A stretch of DNA of 64,000 bases, taken from contig JAJDTR010000033.1 of assembly GCA_022827055.1 (NCBI GenBank), positions 1 through 64,000 on the forward strand, read 5' to 3'. The notes under the pieces were generated by a model. It had not been told where the DNA came from. It worked only from the letters and a program-made list of their open reading frames with translations, and searched no databases. This document shows positions 38,314 to 45,501 of this stretch, piece by piece. The stretch is from Candidatus Poribacteria bacterium (lineage in GTDB: Bacteria; Poribacteria; WGA-4E; JAJDTR01). Made by a program: the position numbers and the translations under genes. The first letter of the stretch is position 1. Each line of letters starts with the position of its first letter.

Positions 38314-38472
38314 AGACTGAAAGATTGGAAGGTTGGAAAAGAGGAAGGAAAGAAAAGGGGTTGACCTAGTTGTAGGGTGGAATCAAACGAGCGGATAGCC
38401 AGTGCGATAGAGATCCCATAGGTTTATAGCTGACCTTCAGATAGAGCAAATCGGGGCTGGCGACGCTTAGTG
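38314..38472. repeat. Purine tract and inverted repeat copy after the K+ channel
   Basis: A GGAAG purine tract at about 38317-38360 directly after the stop codon; then the reverse orientation of the CTATCGC/GCTTGATC repeat at 38380-38422 (AATCAAACGAGCGGATAGCC and GTGCGATAGAGATCCCATAG). Confidence 0.55.
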
Positions 38473-39050
38473 CCTGTTTGAAAAGTACGTTTTGTAGGGT
38501 GCGCACTGCGCATCGGTCTTTAAAAGCCCCGGAGGGGCGGAAGGTGTATAGAAACGCCCAAAGCCCCGTGCACCAAGCCCTAGCGGGGCGACAGGTACGT
38601 GACAGACGACAATAAAAACACGAAAAACCTTTCTACCCTACTCTCCGCACCTCATGAAGGGCAATTTGGGAATATTATGATATCCTTCTCTAGCAACTCA
38701 TGAAACTAGCATATCTTGTATTTGAATCACAAATAACATACTATATATTGACATCATAACGCGAAAATGACAGCAGCTTTACCAATCTAACACGCAAGCA
38801 ATCCGTATATCTGATGTTCCGCGCTCCATGAATACTAGGTTTGCGATTCCATTCTGTTAAACCAAGAAATATCGTTTTGGGGCGCAACCTGAATCAAATC
38901 CAATCCTCAATTGGATTGTCAAAAATTGAAAACCTAGTAACCACGCGGGTTTACAGGATTTCAATAAATCTCGTAAACTCTAAAAATAGGTGCGGAGTGT
39001 AGGTTCTACCAATGACCAAAAATGACTTTGCTTCCGATTATCCAAACAGG
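38473..39050. repeat. MITE-like element, CCTGTTTG ends, interrupted
   Basis: Ends CCTGTTTGAAAAGTAC (38473-38488) and CAAACAGG (39043-39050). It is in the opposite orientation to the 10533-10728 copy and shares its GGTGCGCACTGCGCATC hairpin, CCCCGGAGGGGC and CCTAGCGGGGC segments, and the block TGACCAAAAATGACTTTGCT near the right end. Without the nested insert (38637-39003) and one copy of its target duplication it is about 205 bp, close to the 196-bp copy. Confidence 0.8.
38637..39003. mobile_element. Nested 367-bp MITE with target-site duplication
   Basis: Inverted ends CCTACTCTCCGCACCT (38637-38652) and AGGTGCGGAGTGTAGG (38988-39003) match at 15 of 16 positions. TTCTAC occurs just outside both ends (38631-38636 and 39004-39009), as expected of a 6-bp target-site duplication. 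The interior is AT-rich and has no ORF, so it is non-autonomous. It sits inside another MITE-like element. Confidence 0.8.
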
Positions 39051-39716
39051 CTCTTAATGAGAACCTCTCCGTTCCATTTTCTTAGCTTTGGAGGGACAGA
39101 CGCGGATGTATCGAACCTATCAGATGGCACGAATTCTCAGGGTCGCAAGCCGTATCTATCACCAGCCCCGCCGATGGACGCGCTCTCGCCTTGCCAATAC
39201 CTAGGCGTGAACAAGGGGACCATCCAACGCGATCAGAGAGAAGAATCTTGAGTCCGAGATTGATACAGTAGCGGCAAGTTGATATAAATTTTTAGGTTCA
39301 CGTTTTCTCCCAGGAGTTACTCTCTCCCAAGTTTGAGAGGTTTCTCAACCTCCCACCTTCTAGAACTCATCAAAACCCATATCGCCGCATTGGAACTACA
39401 AGAACCCCTTCGTATAGATGCGGGTATGTCATGATTCTCTCACCATCCTCCTCCATCTGATTAAGAATAAGACACGAATTTCTCGCGCATGGCGGCGAAT
39501 CGCTGAATCTTGGCAGCCTATTGGACGTTATCTACTAGATATGGATAGGTTTTATCGCCGGTATTCCGCCCGTACCGTTATTTAGCACCAAAAACCAAGT
39601 AAGGCGCCAGTGCCGAAGCATCCTGAATTGTACGAATTCGGCAGTCAAATTTATGGATTCAAACAGCTAACCCTCAATCGTTTTCGGACGCTCAATCACA
39701 TACCTACCGTCACGCC
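39051..39716. other. Intergenic before the UvrC-like gene
   Basis: No supported gene. A frame from about 39585 to 39732 encodes KAPVPKHPELYEFGSQIYGF-like sequence with no start and no recognised family; it may be a gene remnant. No repeat copy was noticed. Confidence 0.35.
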
Positions 39717-40484
39717 ATGCTCACCAAAGACATGATGATAGATCTCCCCTCGCTTCCGGGGGTTTATTTCTTTCGCAATAAGTCGCGGGAGATTCTCTAC
39801 ATCGGCAAAGCAAAGTCTTTGCGCAAACGGGTGCACTCATACTTATATAATACGAAACGGCGTCCGTATAAGATAAAACGACTGGTACGCCATGCGTCAG
39901 GTGTTGATTACGAGGTCTGCAATTCGGAACTGGAGGCGTCATTGCTCGAAGCGCGGCTTATCAAGGAGAATCAGCCGCCTTACAACTCCGCATTAAAAGA
40001 GGGTTGGAAGTCTTGGTACATCAAAATTGACTATTCCGATGATTTCCCTCGGCTTGAACTCACTTCCGAGAGGTCGGAGGATGGCGCGCGATATTTCGGT
40101 CCCTTCTCCGGGCGAAAGTGGACGGAAGATGTGATTAACTCGTTGCACTACGTCTTTCCCATTCGCGTTTGCGAAGAACGGCTTATTCCGCGCCGCGATT
40201 TTCGTCCATGTTTAAGCCACTATCTTAAACGATGTGACGCGCCGTGCGCCGCTCGAATCAGCCGCGAATCTTATTGGTCGATGATTCACGATGTGGAGCG
40301 GATATTGGAGGGGGACCACGAGGCAGTGGTCAAGAAGTTGATGGATTGGCGGGATCGCGCAGCGGCGCAACTCCACTTTGAACGTGCCGCGGTGCTTCAG
40401 AAGCGGATTGAGTATATTCAGGAGGCTTTTGTGTTTTTGGATGTGCATCGTTGGAGAGGGCAGGAAGTATTGTCAGTCGAATGA
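39717..40484 (+). CDS. Stand-alone UvrC N-terminal half (GIY-YIG nuclease, Cho-like)
   Basis: 255 residues against about 600 for UvrC. The GIY-YIG domain opens LPGVYFFRNKSREILYIGKA KSLRKRV with the catalytic Tyr/Arg and the Glu in NSELEASLLEARLIKENQPP. Then follow the UvrC cysteine cluster CLSHYLKRCDAPC and the UVR-like helical segment DRAAAQLHFERAAVLQKRIE. The frame then stops within 30 residues; no RNase H-like endonuclease or HhH domain follows in any frame. So it could only make the 3' incision. E. coli Cho is a comparable stand-alone protein. A GGAAG purine tract follows the stop. Confidence 0.85.
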   Translation: MLTKDMMIDLPSLPGVYFFRNKSREILYIGKAKSLRKRVHSYLYNTKRRPYKIKRLVRHASGVDYEVCNSELEASLLEARLIKENQPPYNSALKEGWKSWYIKIDYSDDFPRLELTSERSEDGARYFGPFSGRKWTEDVINSLHYVFPIRVCEERLIPRRDFRPCLSHYLKRCDAPCAARISRESYWSMIHDVERILEGDHEAVVKKLMDWRDRAAAQLHFERAAVLQKRIEYIQEAFVFLDVHRWRGQEVLSVE

Positions 40485-40609
40485 AGAAGTAGAAGATTTG
40501 GAAGATTGGAAGGATGGAAGGGGGAAGTCAGGCGGAGTGCTCCGGTATCTGCTCCGATGACTTGCTTTAGCGTCAAGATGAATGTGGTTCGCGGGATTTA
40601 GGCGAGATT

Positions 40610-40987
40610 ATGGACAGGCGATTGGAAGTTCGAAAGAACGTGAATCGTGGCTATCGCAAGTTGCGAACTTGGAGAATGGGGATTGATTTGTATGCTTTCC
40701 TGTACGAAAAAGTCAAGGAGATTCCGAATCGTCCGTACCGTTTGATGGCTCAGATTTTAGACGCAGGTTTGTCGATTTCAGCCAATATTGCCGAAGGGTA
40801 CTGTAGACGCTCCCTGAAGGAGTATCTCAACTTTCTCAATATCGCCTTGGGATCTGCTGGGGAAGTTTATTCGCAGTGCTATGCCTGCTACCGTGCCGGG
40901 CAGTTTTCCGAAACGACGTTCGATGCAATTGATGAACGACATTATTTGATGGAAAACGCATTGCTGAGGCAAATTGAATCGCTCTAG
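40610..40987 (+). CDS. Four-helix-bundle protein (S23/IVP family)
   Basis: 125 residues. The S23-type pattern is clear: KLRTWRMGIDLYAFLYEKVK, RPYRLMAQILDAGLSISANI, AEGYCRRSLKEYLNFLNIAL, GSAGEVYSQCYACYRAGQFS. Members occur in 23S rRNA intervening sequences but also as stand-alone genes, as here; function unknown. The start may lie later, for example after the first few residues; no Shine-Dalgarno is obvious. Confidence 0.85.
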   Translation: MDRRLEVRKNVNRGYRKLRTWRMGIDLYAFLYEKVKEIPNRPYRLMAQILDAGLSISANIAEGYCRRSLKEYLNFLNIALGSAGEVYSQCYACYRAGQFSETTFDAIDERHYLMENALLRQIESL

Positions 40988-41199
40988 GCAAAACAGCAGA
41001 ACGGGGAATGGGGAGATACCCTTTTTCTCCGTGAGGACGAAGTCGTCTATCTTCTGAACGAAATCGACGAAGAACATGAGAGTGGAAGCATGGAAGAATG
41101 ATGGAAGCGGTAATATCTTCCGATCTTCCTACCTTCCAGTTCTACGTTTGCACATTGTAGTCTCATGCCATCTACTGAGTCGTGGGTTCGGATAAGGCT
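40988..41199. repeat. Purine tract before thiE
   Basis: GGAAGCATGGAAGAATGATG around 41085-41105, followed by its near-complement (CTTCCGATCTTCCTACCTTC) at 41117-41138, so a hairpin could form. No gene. Confidence 0.4.
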
Positions 41200-41835
41200 A
41201 TGAAACAAGTTGGCGTTCTGCATGTAATCACGGATACGACGATTCAATCGCGATTTACGCATGCCCAACTTGCAGAGATGGCGATAGAGGGCGGGGCGGA
41301 TACGATTCAGTTTCGCCAGAAAACGGGGACAACACGCGATATGCTTAATGCGGCGCGGGAAGTTCAAGCCATCTGTGCCCGCCACGGTGTGCCGCTGATT
41401 GTGAATGATCGGGCAGACATTGCGCTCGCTATCGGTTCGGCAGGGGTGCATTTCGGGCAGGACGATTTGCCAATCGTGGTTGGCTGCACGCTGTTTCCGC
41501 CAGATTCAATTATCGGTGCCTCGGCACGAACGGAAGGCAAGGTTATGGAAGCCATTGCGGAAGGTGCCGATTACATCGGATTTGGACCGATTCGCCAAAC
41601 TTCATCGAAACCGGATGCCGAGGCGCCGAAGGGACTGGATGCGCTCACGCGGATGTGCGAAATTGCCCAATGCCCCGTGATAGCTATCGGCGGTATCACG
41701 GTTGAGGACGTTTACGATGTGATCCGCGTCGGCGCACATGGAATTGCCGTCATTTCAGCGGTGTGCGGAGAACCGGATCCGCCGGCTGCTACCCAACGAT
41801 TGGTTGCTGAAATTCATCGGGCAAAGAGGGATTAG
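41200..41835 (+). CDS. thiE: Thiamin-phosphate synthase ThiE
   Basis: Joins HMP pyrophosphate and the thiazole phosphate to thiamin phosphate. About 211 residues from the ATG at 41200; a GTG at 41182 is in frame and neither has a strong Shine-Dalgarno. TIM-barrel signatures: GGADTIQFRQKTGTTRDML, PLIVNDRADIALAIGSAGVH with FGQDDLP, GASARTEGKVMEAIAEGADY, IGFGPIRQTSSKPDA, PVIAIGGITVEDVYDVI and HGIAVISAVC. It is 4 kb from thiS, separated by repeats and unrelated genes. Confidence 0.95.
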   Translation: MKQVGVLHVITDTTIQSRFTHAQLAEMAIEGGADTIQFRQKTGTTRDMLNAAREVQAICARHGVPLIVNDRADIALAIGSAGVHFGQDDLPIVVGCTLFPPDSIIGASARTEGKVMEAIAEGADYIGFGPIRQTSSKPDAEAPKGLDALTRMCEIAQCPVIAIGGITVEDVYDVIRVGAHGIAVISAVCGEPDPPAATQRLVAEIHRAKRD

Positions 41836-42058
41836 AAGGAATTGGGTTGGAAGAGTGGAAGGTTGGAAGATTACCGTCCGAGTCCCCGGAATACGCAATT
41901 CCACTGGAGGAGCCTAAAGTTGGGTTTCGCGATGATCAACCCAACCTACGGGCTACAGAAGGCACAAATTGGGTAAGGATAAGTAGGACTATCGGGGATT
42001 TGGTGACTCTCGATCCCACCGTGAAGACTAGACACATTTTCGGTTGCGACAGAAAACA
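41836..42058. repeat. Intergenic repeats after thiE
   Basis: GGAAG purine tract at 41838-41870 directly after the thiE stop, and a hairpin TTGGGTTTCGCGATGATC / AACCCAACCTACG around 41920-41948 with the CCTACG tail. No gene. Confidence 0.45.
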
Positions 42059-43048
42059 ATGAGTAAACTAGGAATTGGGTTTGTAGGGAGTGATGTACAC
42101 GTCGAAGGATATGTTAAGTCGTTTCTTGCACATCCCGAAGTGAAATTGGTTGGAGCTTGCGACAGCGAAGAAGTTAATGCTCAAGAAGTTGCGGCGCATG
42201 GGAACATGGGTTTATGGACGACGTGTTACGAGGAGTTGCTTGAAAACCCGTTGATCGATGTTATAATGGTGTGCAGCCCGGATCATTTTCACGCAACTCA
42301 TTCTATTGCGGCACTGAGGGCTGGAAAGCATGTTCTGTGCGAAAAGCCTATGACGACCACCTTGCAGGATTGCAAGGACATGGTGAGGGCGGTAGACGAA
42401 ACCGGTCTTACGTTTATGGCGAGCCAGTTCATGAGATTTCAGCCTATATACCAAGAAATAAAGAAGCTATACGACGATGGACAACTTGGACGGGCATTTT
42501 TCGTGGAGGGAAGCTACATTCACGACATGAGTGGCATCTATGCGCGTAACACGTGGCGCTCCGCCCCGGAGAACCCTCAAAATGTTCTCATTGGTGGAGG
42601 ATGCCATCCGCTAGACCTACTTCGCTGGGCGGTCGGCTCAGAGATTGAGGAAGTGCACGCCTATTCCAACGGATACGCTACACATGACTTTGTTCTGGAT
42701 GACTGTTACATCTTCAGTTGCAAGTTTGAAAACGGTTGTCTCGGAAAAGTGATGGTAACCACGGGTTGCAGAGGCCACGGTATGGGAGAGGGATTCCTTT
42801 CAATCTACGGGACAGAAGCGACCGTATGGCGAAACTGCTTCTATCGCGCCAAAGGGGAGCCAACAGCGATTACTTCCGAGAACCTAGATCCGATGCAAGC
42901 GGCGGTGGATCATTTTGTGGATTGTGTAATAACCGGAAGAAAACCGTCCATAGATGTCCGCGATGGGGCGAAAACCGTGTCAGCACTGGTTGCAGGTGTG
43001 GAATCCGCCGAATCGGGAGCCACTGTAACCGTCTCTAACGAGTTTTGA
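42059..43048 (+). CDS. Gfo/Idh/MocA-family oxidoreductase
   Basis: 329 residues from the ATG at 42059; the frame opens from 42044. Rossmann domain LGIGFVGSDVHVEGYVKSFL and VGACDSEEVNAQEVA, then CSPDHFHATHSIAALRAGKH and the EKPMTTTLQDC motif (EKP lysine) for NAD(P)-dependent sugar or inositol dehydrogenases. The C-terminal domain has SYIHDMSGIYARNTWR, GGCHPLDLLRWAVG and the catalytic His region. The substrate cannot be told from sequence; many in marine genomes act in glycan catabolism. Confidence 0.93.
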   Translation: MSKLGIGFVGSDVHVEGYVKSFLAHPEVKLVGACDSEEVNAQEVAAHGNMGLWTTCYEELLENPLIDVIMVCSPDHFHATHSIAALRAGKHVLCEKPMTTTLQDCKDMVRAVDETGLTFMASQFMRFQPIYQEIKKLYDDGQLGRAFFVEGSYIHDMSGIYARNTWRSAPENPQNVLIGGGCHPLDLLRWAVGSEIEEVHAYSNGYATHDFVLDDCYIFSCKFENGCLGKVMVTTGCRGHGMGEGFLSIYGTEATVWRNCFYRAKGEPTAITSENLDPMQAAVDHFVDCVITGRKPSIDVRDGAKTVSALVAGVESAESGATVTVSNEF

Positions 43049-43431
43049 AGTGAAATGTGAGATTTGCGGGGCTTGAGAGGAATTCTAGGACACCATTTTC
43101 AGGTCTTTTGGCACTGAGTTCATTAATCGTAGATGGCGTTGAGGCGCGCGATGTTGCTTTAATGGCGCCGCTTCGGAGAACAGCCTGACTCTCGCGGGGT
43201 TTATCATAGGATCGCACTCGCTATTCACTCGTTTGATCTATTCGCTCGTTGGATCCTAACTTACGAATGTACTGGATATCTCGCTCCGGCAGGAGCGACC
43301 GAGGGGGCGTTGGATTGTGGTCTTTGGTAAGAATATGTCATTTATTAGTTGGATGCTGAGATAGATATACTTTGGGATTCGCGGAACTCTAAGAGATTGC
43401 AAATAACCGATCTACAAAAAGGGAGGTAACA
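43049..43431. repeat. Intergenic repeats before the cyclase gene
   Basis: A CTATCGC-family copy at 43206-43258 (GATCGCACTCGCTATTCACT, CGTTTGATCTATTCGCTCGT) and a CTCCGGCAGGAG hairpin about 43285-43296. GGGAGG at 43421-43426 is the Shine-Dalgarno for the next gene. Confidence 0.5.
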
Positions 43432-44400
43432 ATGTTAAGCAGTAATAGGAAAAGGATTTTCCTTCTGGTTGGGCTAGTAACAGGGTTGGTTGTATTGGCA
43501 GGGGGGTGGGCACTCACTCATGAGCGCGGACATGAGGACAATTGGTACCCATCAAGATGGGGCGCTGACGATGAACGCGGAGCGGCGAATCGCATCACAC
43601 CGGTCAAGGTACTGGAAGCGGCTACCCTGATAAAAGAGGGTAAGATATATCAGTTAGGCAGAGTCTACGAAACGGACATGCCAGTCTTTGGCACGCGCCA
43701 TTACAGTTTGCGAATTCCCGCGATGTCAGGACCATTGGGTGATAATAAAATTACATGGTTCGAAGAGATTGTCAGCGGCGAGCTTGGACAGATTGGCACG
43801 CAATTCGATGGACTAGGGCACGTCGGTATTGGCGATCTGTATTATAACGGCTTCAACCGTAACGAGTTTGTCAAGCCCGAGGGTTTGGTAAAAATCGGGG
43901 TGGAAAACGTTGGTGCCTTTGTTACGCGTGGGGTACTCATCGATGTCGCCGGTTACAAGGGCGTTGAAAATTTGGATGGCGGCTACGAGATTACCGTTGC
44001 CGATTTAGAGGGGGCGCTTGAACGCCAAGGAACGAGGATTACATCGGGCGATGTAGTTCTCATCCATACGGGCTGGGGTAAATTCTGGATCACGGATAAT
44101 GAGCGTTACAATGCCAGTGAACCGGGAATCGGTCTGGGAGCGGGTCAGTACCTAGTTGACAAGGAGATCACCATGGTCTGCGGCGATACTTGGGGTGTAG
44201 AGGTGGTACCGAATCCCGATGAATCATTGGCCTTCCCCGTGCACCAGCTTATTCTCCCCAAGAATGGCATTTACATTCTTGAAAATATCATCACCGAGGA
44301 GTTGGCTAAGGATGAGGTTTACGAATTCGCATTCGTCTTCGCACCACTGCGAATTAAGGGCGGCACGGGTTCTCCTGGAAATCCGATCGCGATTCGGTAG
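43432..44400 (+). CDS. Cyclase-family protein (kynurenine-formamidase-like), membrane-anchored
   Basis: 322 residues. An N-terminal span (IFLLVGLVTGLVVLAGGWAL) precedes a swivelling beta/alpha domain of the cyclase superfamily (metal hydrolases acting on amides or lactones). The usual HxGTHxD metal motif is replaced by GQIGTQFDGLGHVG; VLIHTGWGKF is a matching later element, with VEVVPNPDESLAFPVHQLIL near the end. It has GGGAGGTAACA before the ATG. The Q substitution marks a known subgroup, but catalytic competence is unproven. The physiological substrate is unknown. Confidence 0.85.
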   Translation: MLSSNRKRIFLLVGLVTGLVVLAGGWALTHERGHEDNWYPSRWGADDERGAANRITPVKVLEAATLIKEGKIYQLGRVYETDMPVFGTRHYSLRIPAMSGPLGDNKITWFEEIVSGELGQIGTQFDGLGHVGIGDLYYNGFNRNEFVKPEGLVKIGVENVGAFVTRGVLIDVAGYKGVENLDGGYEITVADLEGALERQGTRITSGDVVLIHTGWGKFWITDNERYNASEPGIGLGAGQYLVDKEITMVCGDTWGVEVVPNPDESLAFPVHQLILPKNGIYILENIITEELAKDEVYEFAFVFAPLRIKGGTGSPGNPIAIR

Positions 44401-44478
44401 ATAATTGGTAGGATTCAGAAAGTAGAAAGTCCCTGAACCCTTGCACTGATTTACCGGTTGGAATCGGGGGCAGTGTGA

Positions 44479-45183
44479 ATGCGGCAGTTGCGAATCGGGT
44501 TTAGGCACGAGCGAGGGGAGATGGATCGAATCTTAGAACCAGAGGTGATGGATTCCTGCGAGGACTCCGAAGCATACGACGCGATGGATCATACCGAGGT
44601 CAACCTCGCATTCGTAGAACGCGTCCTTGAACTTGGCGCGACGGGAGGTCGTATATTGGACGTAGGGACAGGGCCGGCGGCAATTCCGATTCTGTTGGCA
44701 CAACGGCTGCCAACCGTTGAGGTGTTTGGAATCGATCTCTCCGCGAGCATGCTGGAACTGGGAAATTTTCATGCAGCCGAGGCTGGAATGACAGATCGGA
44801 TTGTATTGAAACAGGCTGACGCTAAAGACTTACCTTTTCCGAACCAGTTCTTTGATGGCGTCTTATCCAACAGCATCATGCACCACATTCCGGATCCGCT
44901 TCCAATGCTCCGTGAAGTTAACCGAGTTATTCGCTCGGATGGGTTAATCTTGATTCGCGATCTAATTCGCCCCAACTCAACCGAAGCTGCTTTAGGGCTT
45001 GTGGAGAAGCATGCCAGTGGCGCCACTCCCTACCAGAAGAAACTGTTCTACGATTCCTTCCTTGCCGCGTTTACCATTTCCGAAGTTGAAGACATGATAA
45101 GCCAAGTGACCCTCCCCGGCACTGTTGTCGTTCAGAGCTCGGATAGACACTGGTCAGTTGAACGTCCTAAGGAAGTTGATTAA
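44479..45183 (+). CDS. Class I SAM-dependent methyltransferase
   Basis: 234 residues. Motif I is ILDVGTGPAAIPILLAQRLP, motif II VEVFGIDLSASMLELG, then LKQADAKDLPFPNQFFDGVL and SNSIMHHIPDPLPMLREVNR, the UbiE/MenG-like layout. The start at 44479 has GGGGG upstream; an alternative ATG at 44521 (MDRILEPEVMDS) has AGGGGAG directly against it. Substrate unknown. Confidence 0.88.
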   Translation: MRQLRIGFRHERGEMDRILEPEVMDSCEDSEAYDAMDHTEVNLAFVERVLELGATGGRILDVGTGPAAIPILLAQRLPTVEVFGIDLSASMLELGNFHAAEAGMTDRIVLKQADAKDLPFPNQFFDGVLSNSIMHHIPDPLPMLREVNRVIRSDGLILIRDLIRPNSTEAALGLVEKHASGATPYQKKLFYDSFLAAFTISEVEDMISQVTLPGTVVVQSSDRHWSVERPKEVD

Positions 45184-45388
45184 TCAAGGTGGCAGACACG
45201 GCTTCAGAATGAAAGGGAACAGAGAGCAAACGAAGCGCCTCTTTCCATTTTCTCGGGAAGCGCGGATAGTTCATGGTACGATGCGCCACGCCGCCCTAAC
45301 CTCGACTTCTACGAACCCAACTATCCGGGTCTTCTCCCGACCAATATATGCGGTCTTCGGGATTGCCAGTTCTCGCGCCCAAGGACTG
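45184..45388. other. Intergenic before the WD40 gene
   Basis: No gene or recognised repeat seen. Confidence 0.35.
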
Positions 45389-45417
45389 TTGATTTTGACC
45401 ATCCATGAGTGTAGAAT
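45389..45417 (+). promoter_or_regulatory. Candidate promoter of the WD40 gene
   Basis: TTGATT at 45389-45394, 17-bp spacer, TAGAAT at 45412-45417. The gene starts 85 nt downstream. The match is partial. Confidence 0.4.
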
Positions 45418-45501
45418 ATTTTGATCTGTGCCACCGTGATTTCGCGTGATTGATGAACGCGAACGCAGCACAATCCGTTCACAAAACAGAACATTATTGT
45501 A

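Noticed and set aside
39585-39732. Frame with KAPVPKHPELYEFGSQIYGF
   Set aside because: No start codon and no family recognised; may be a remnant but not supported.
41847-42062. 71-residue frame MEEWKVGRL...
   Set aside because: It is mostly the translation of a GGAAG purine tract and a hairpin repeat.
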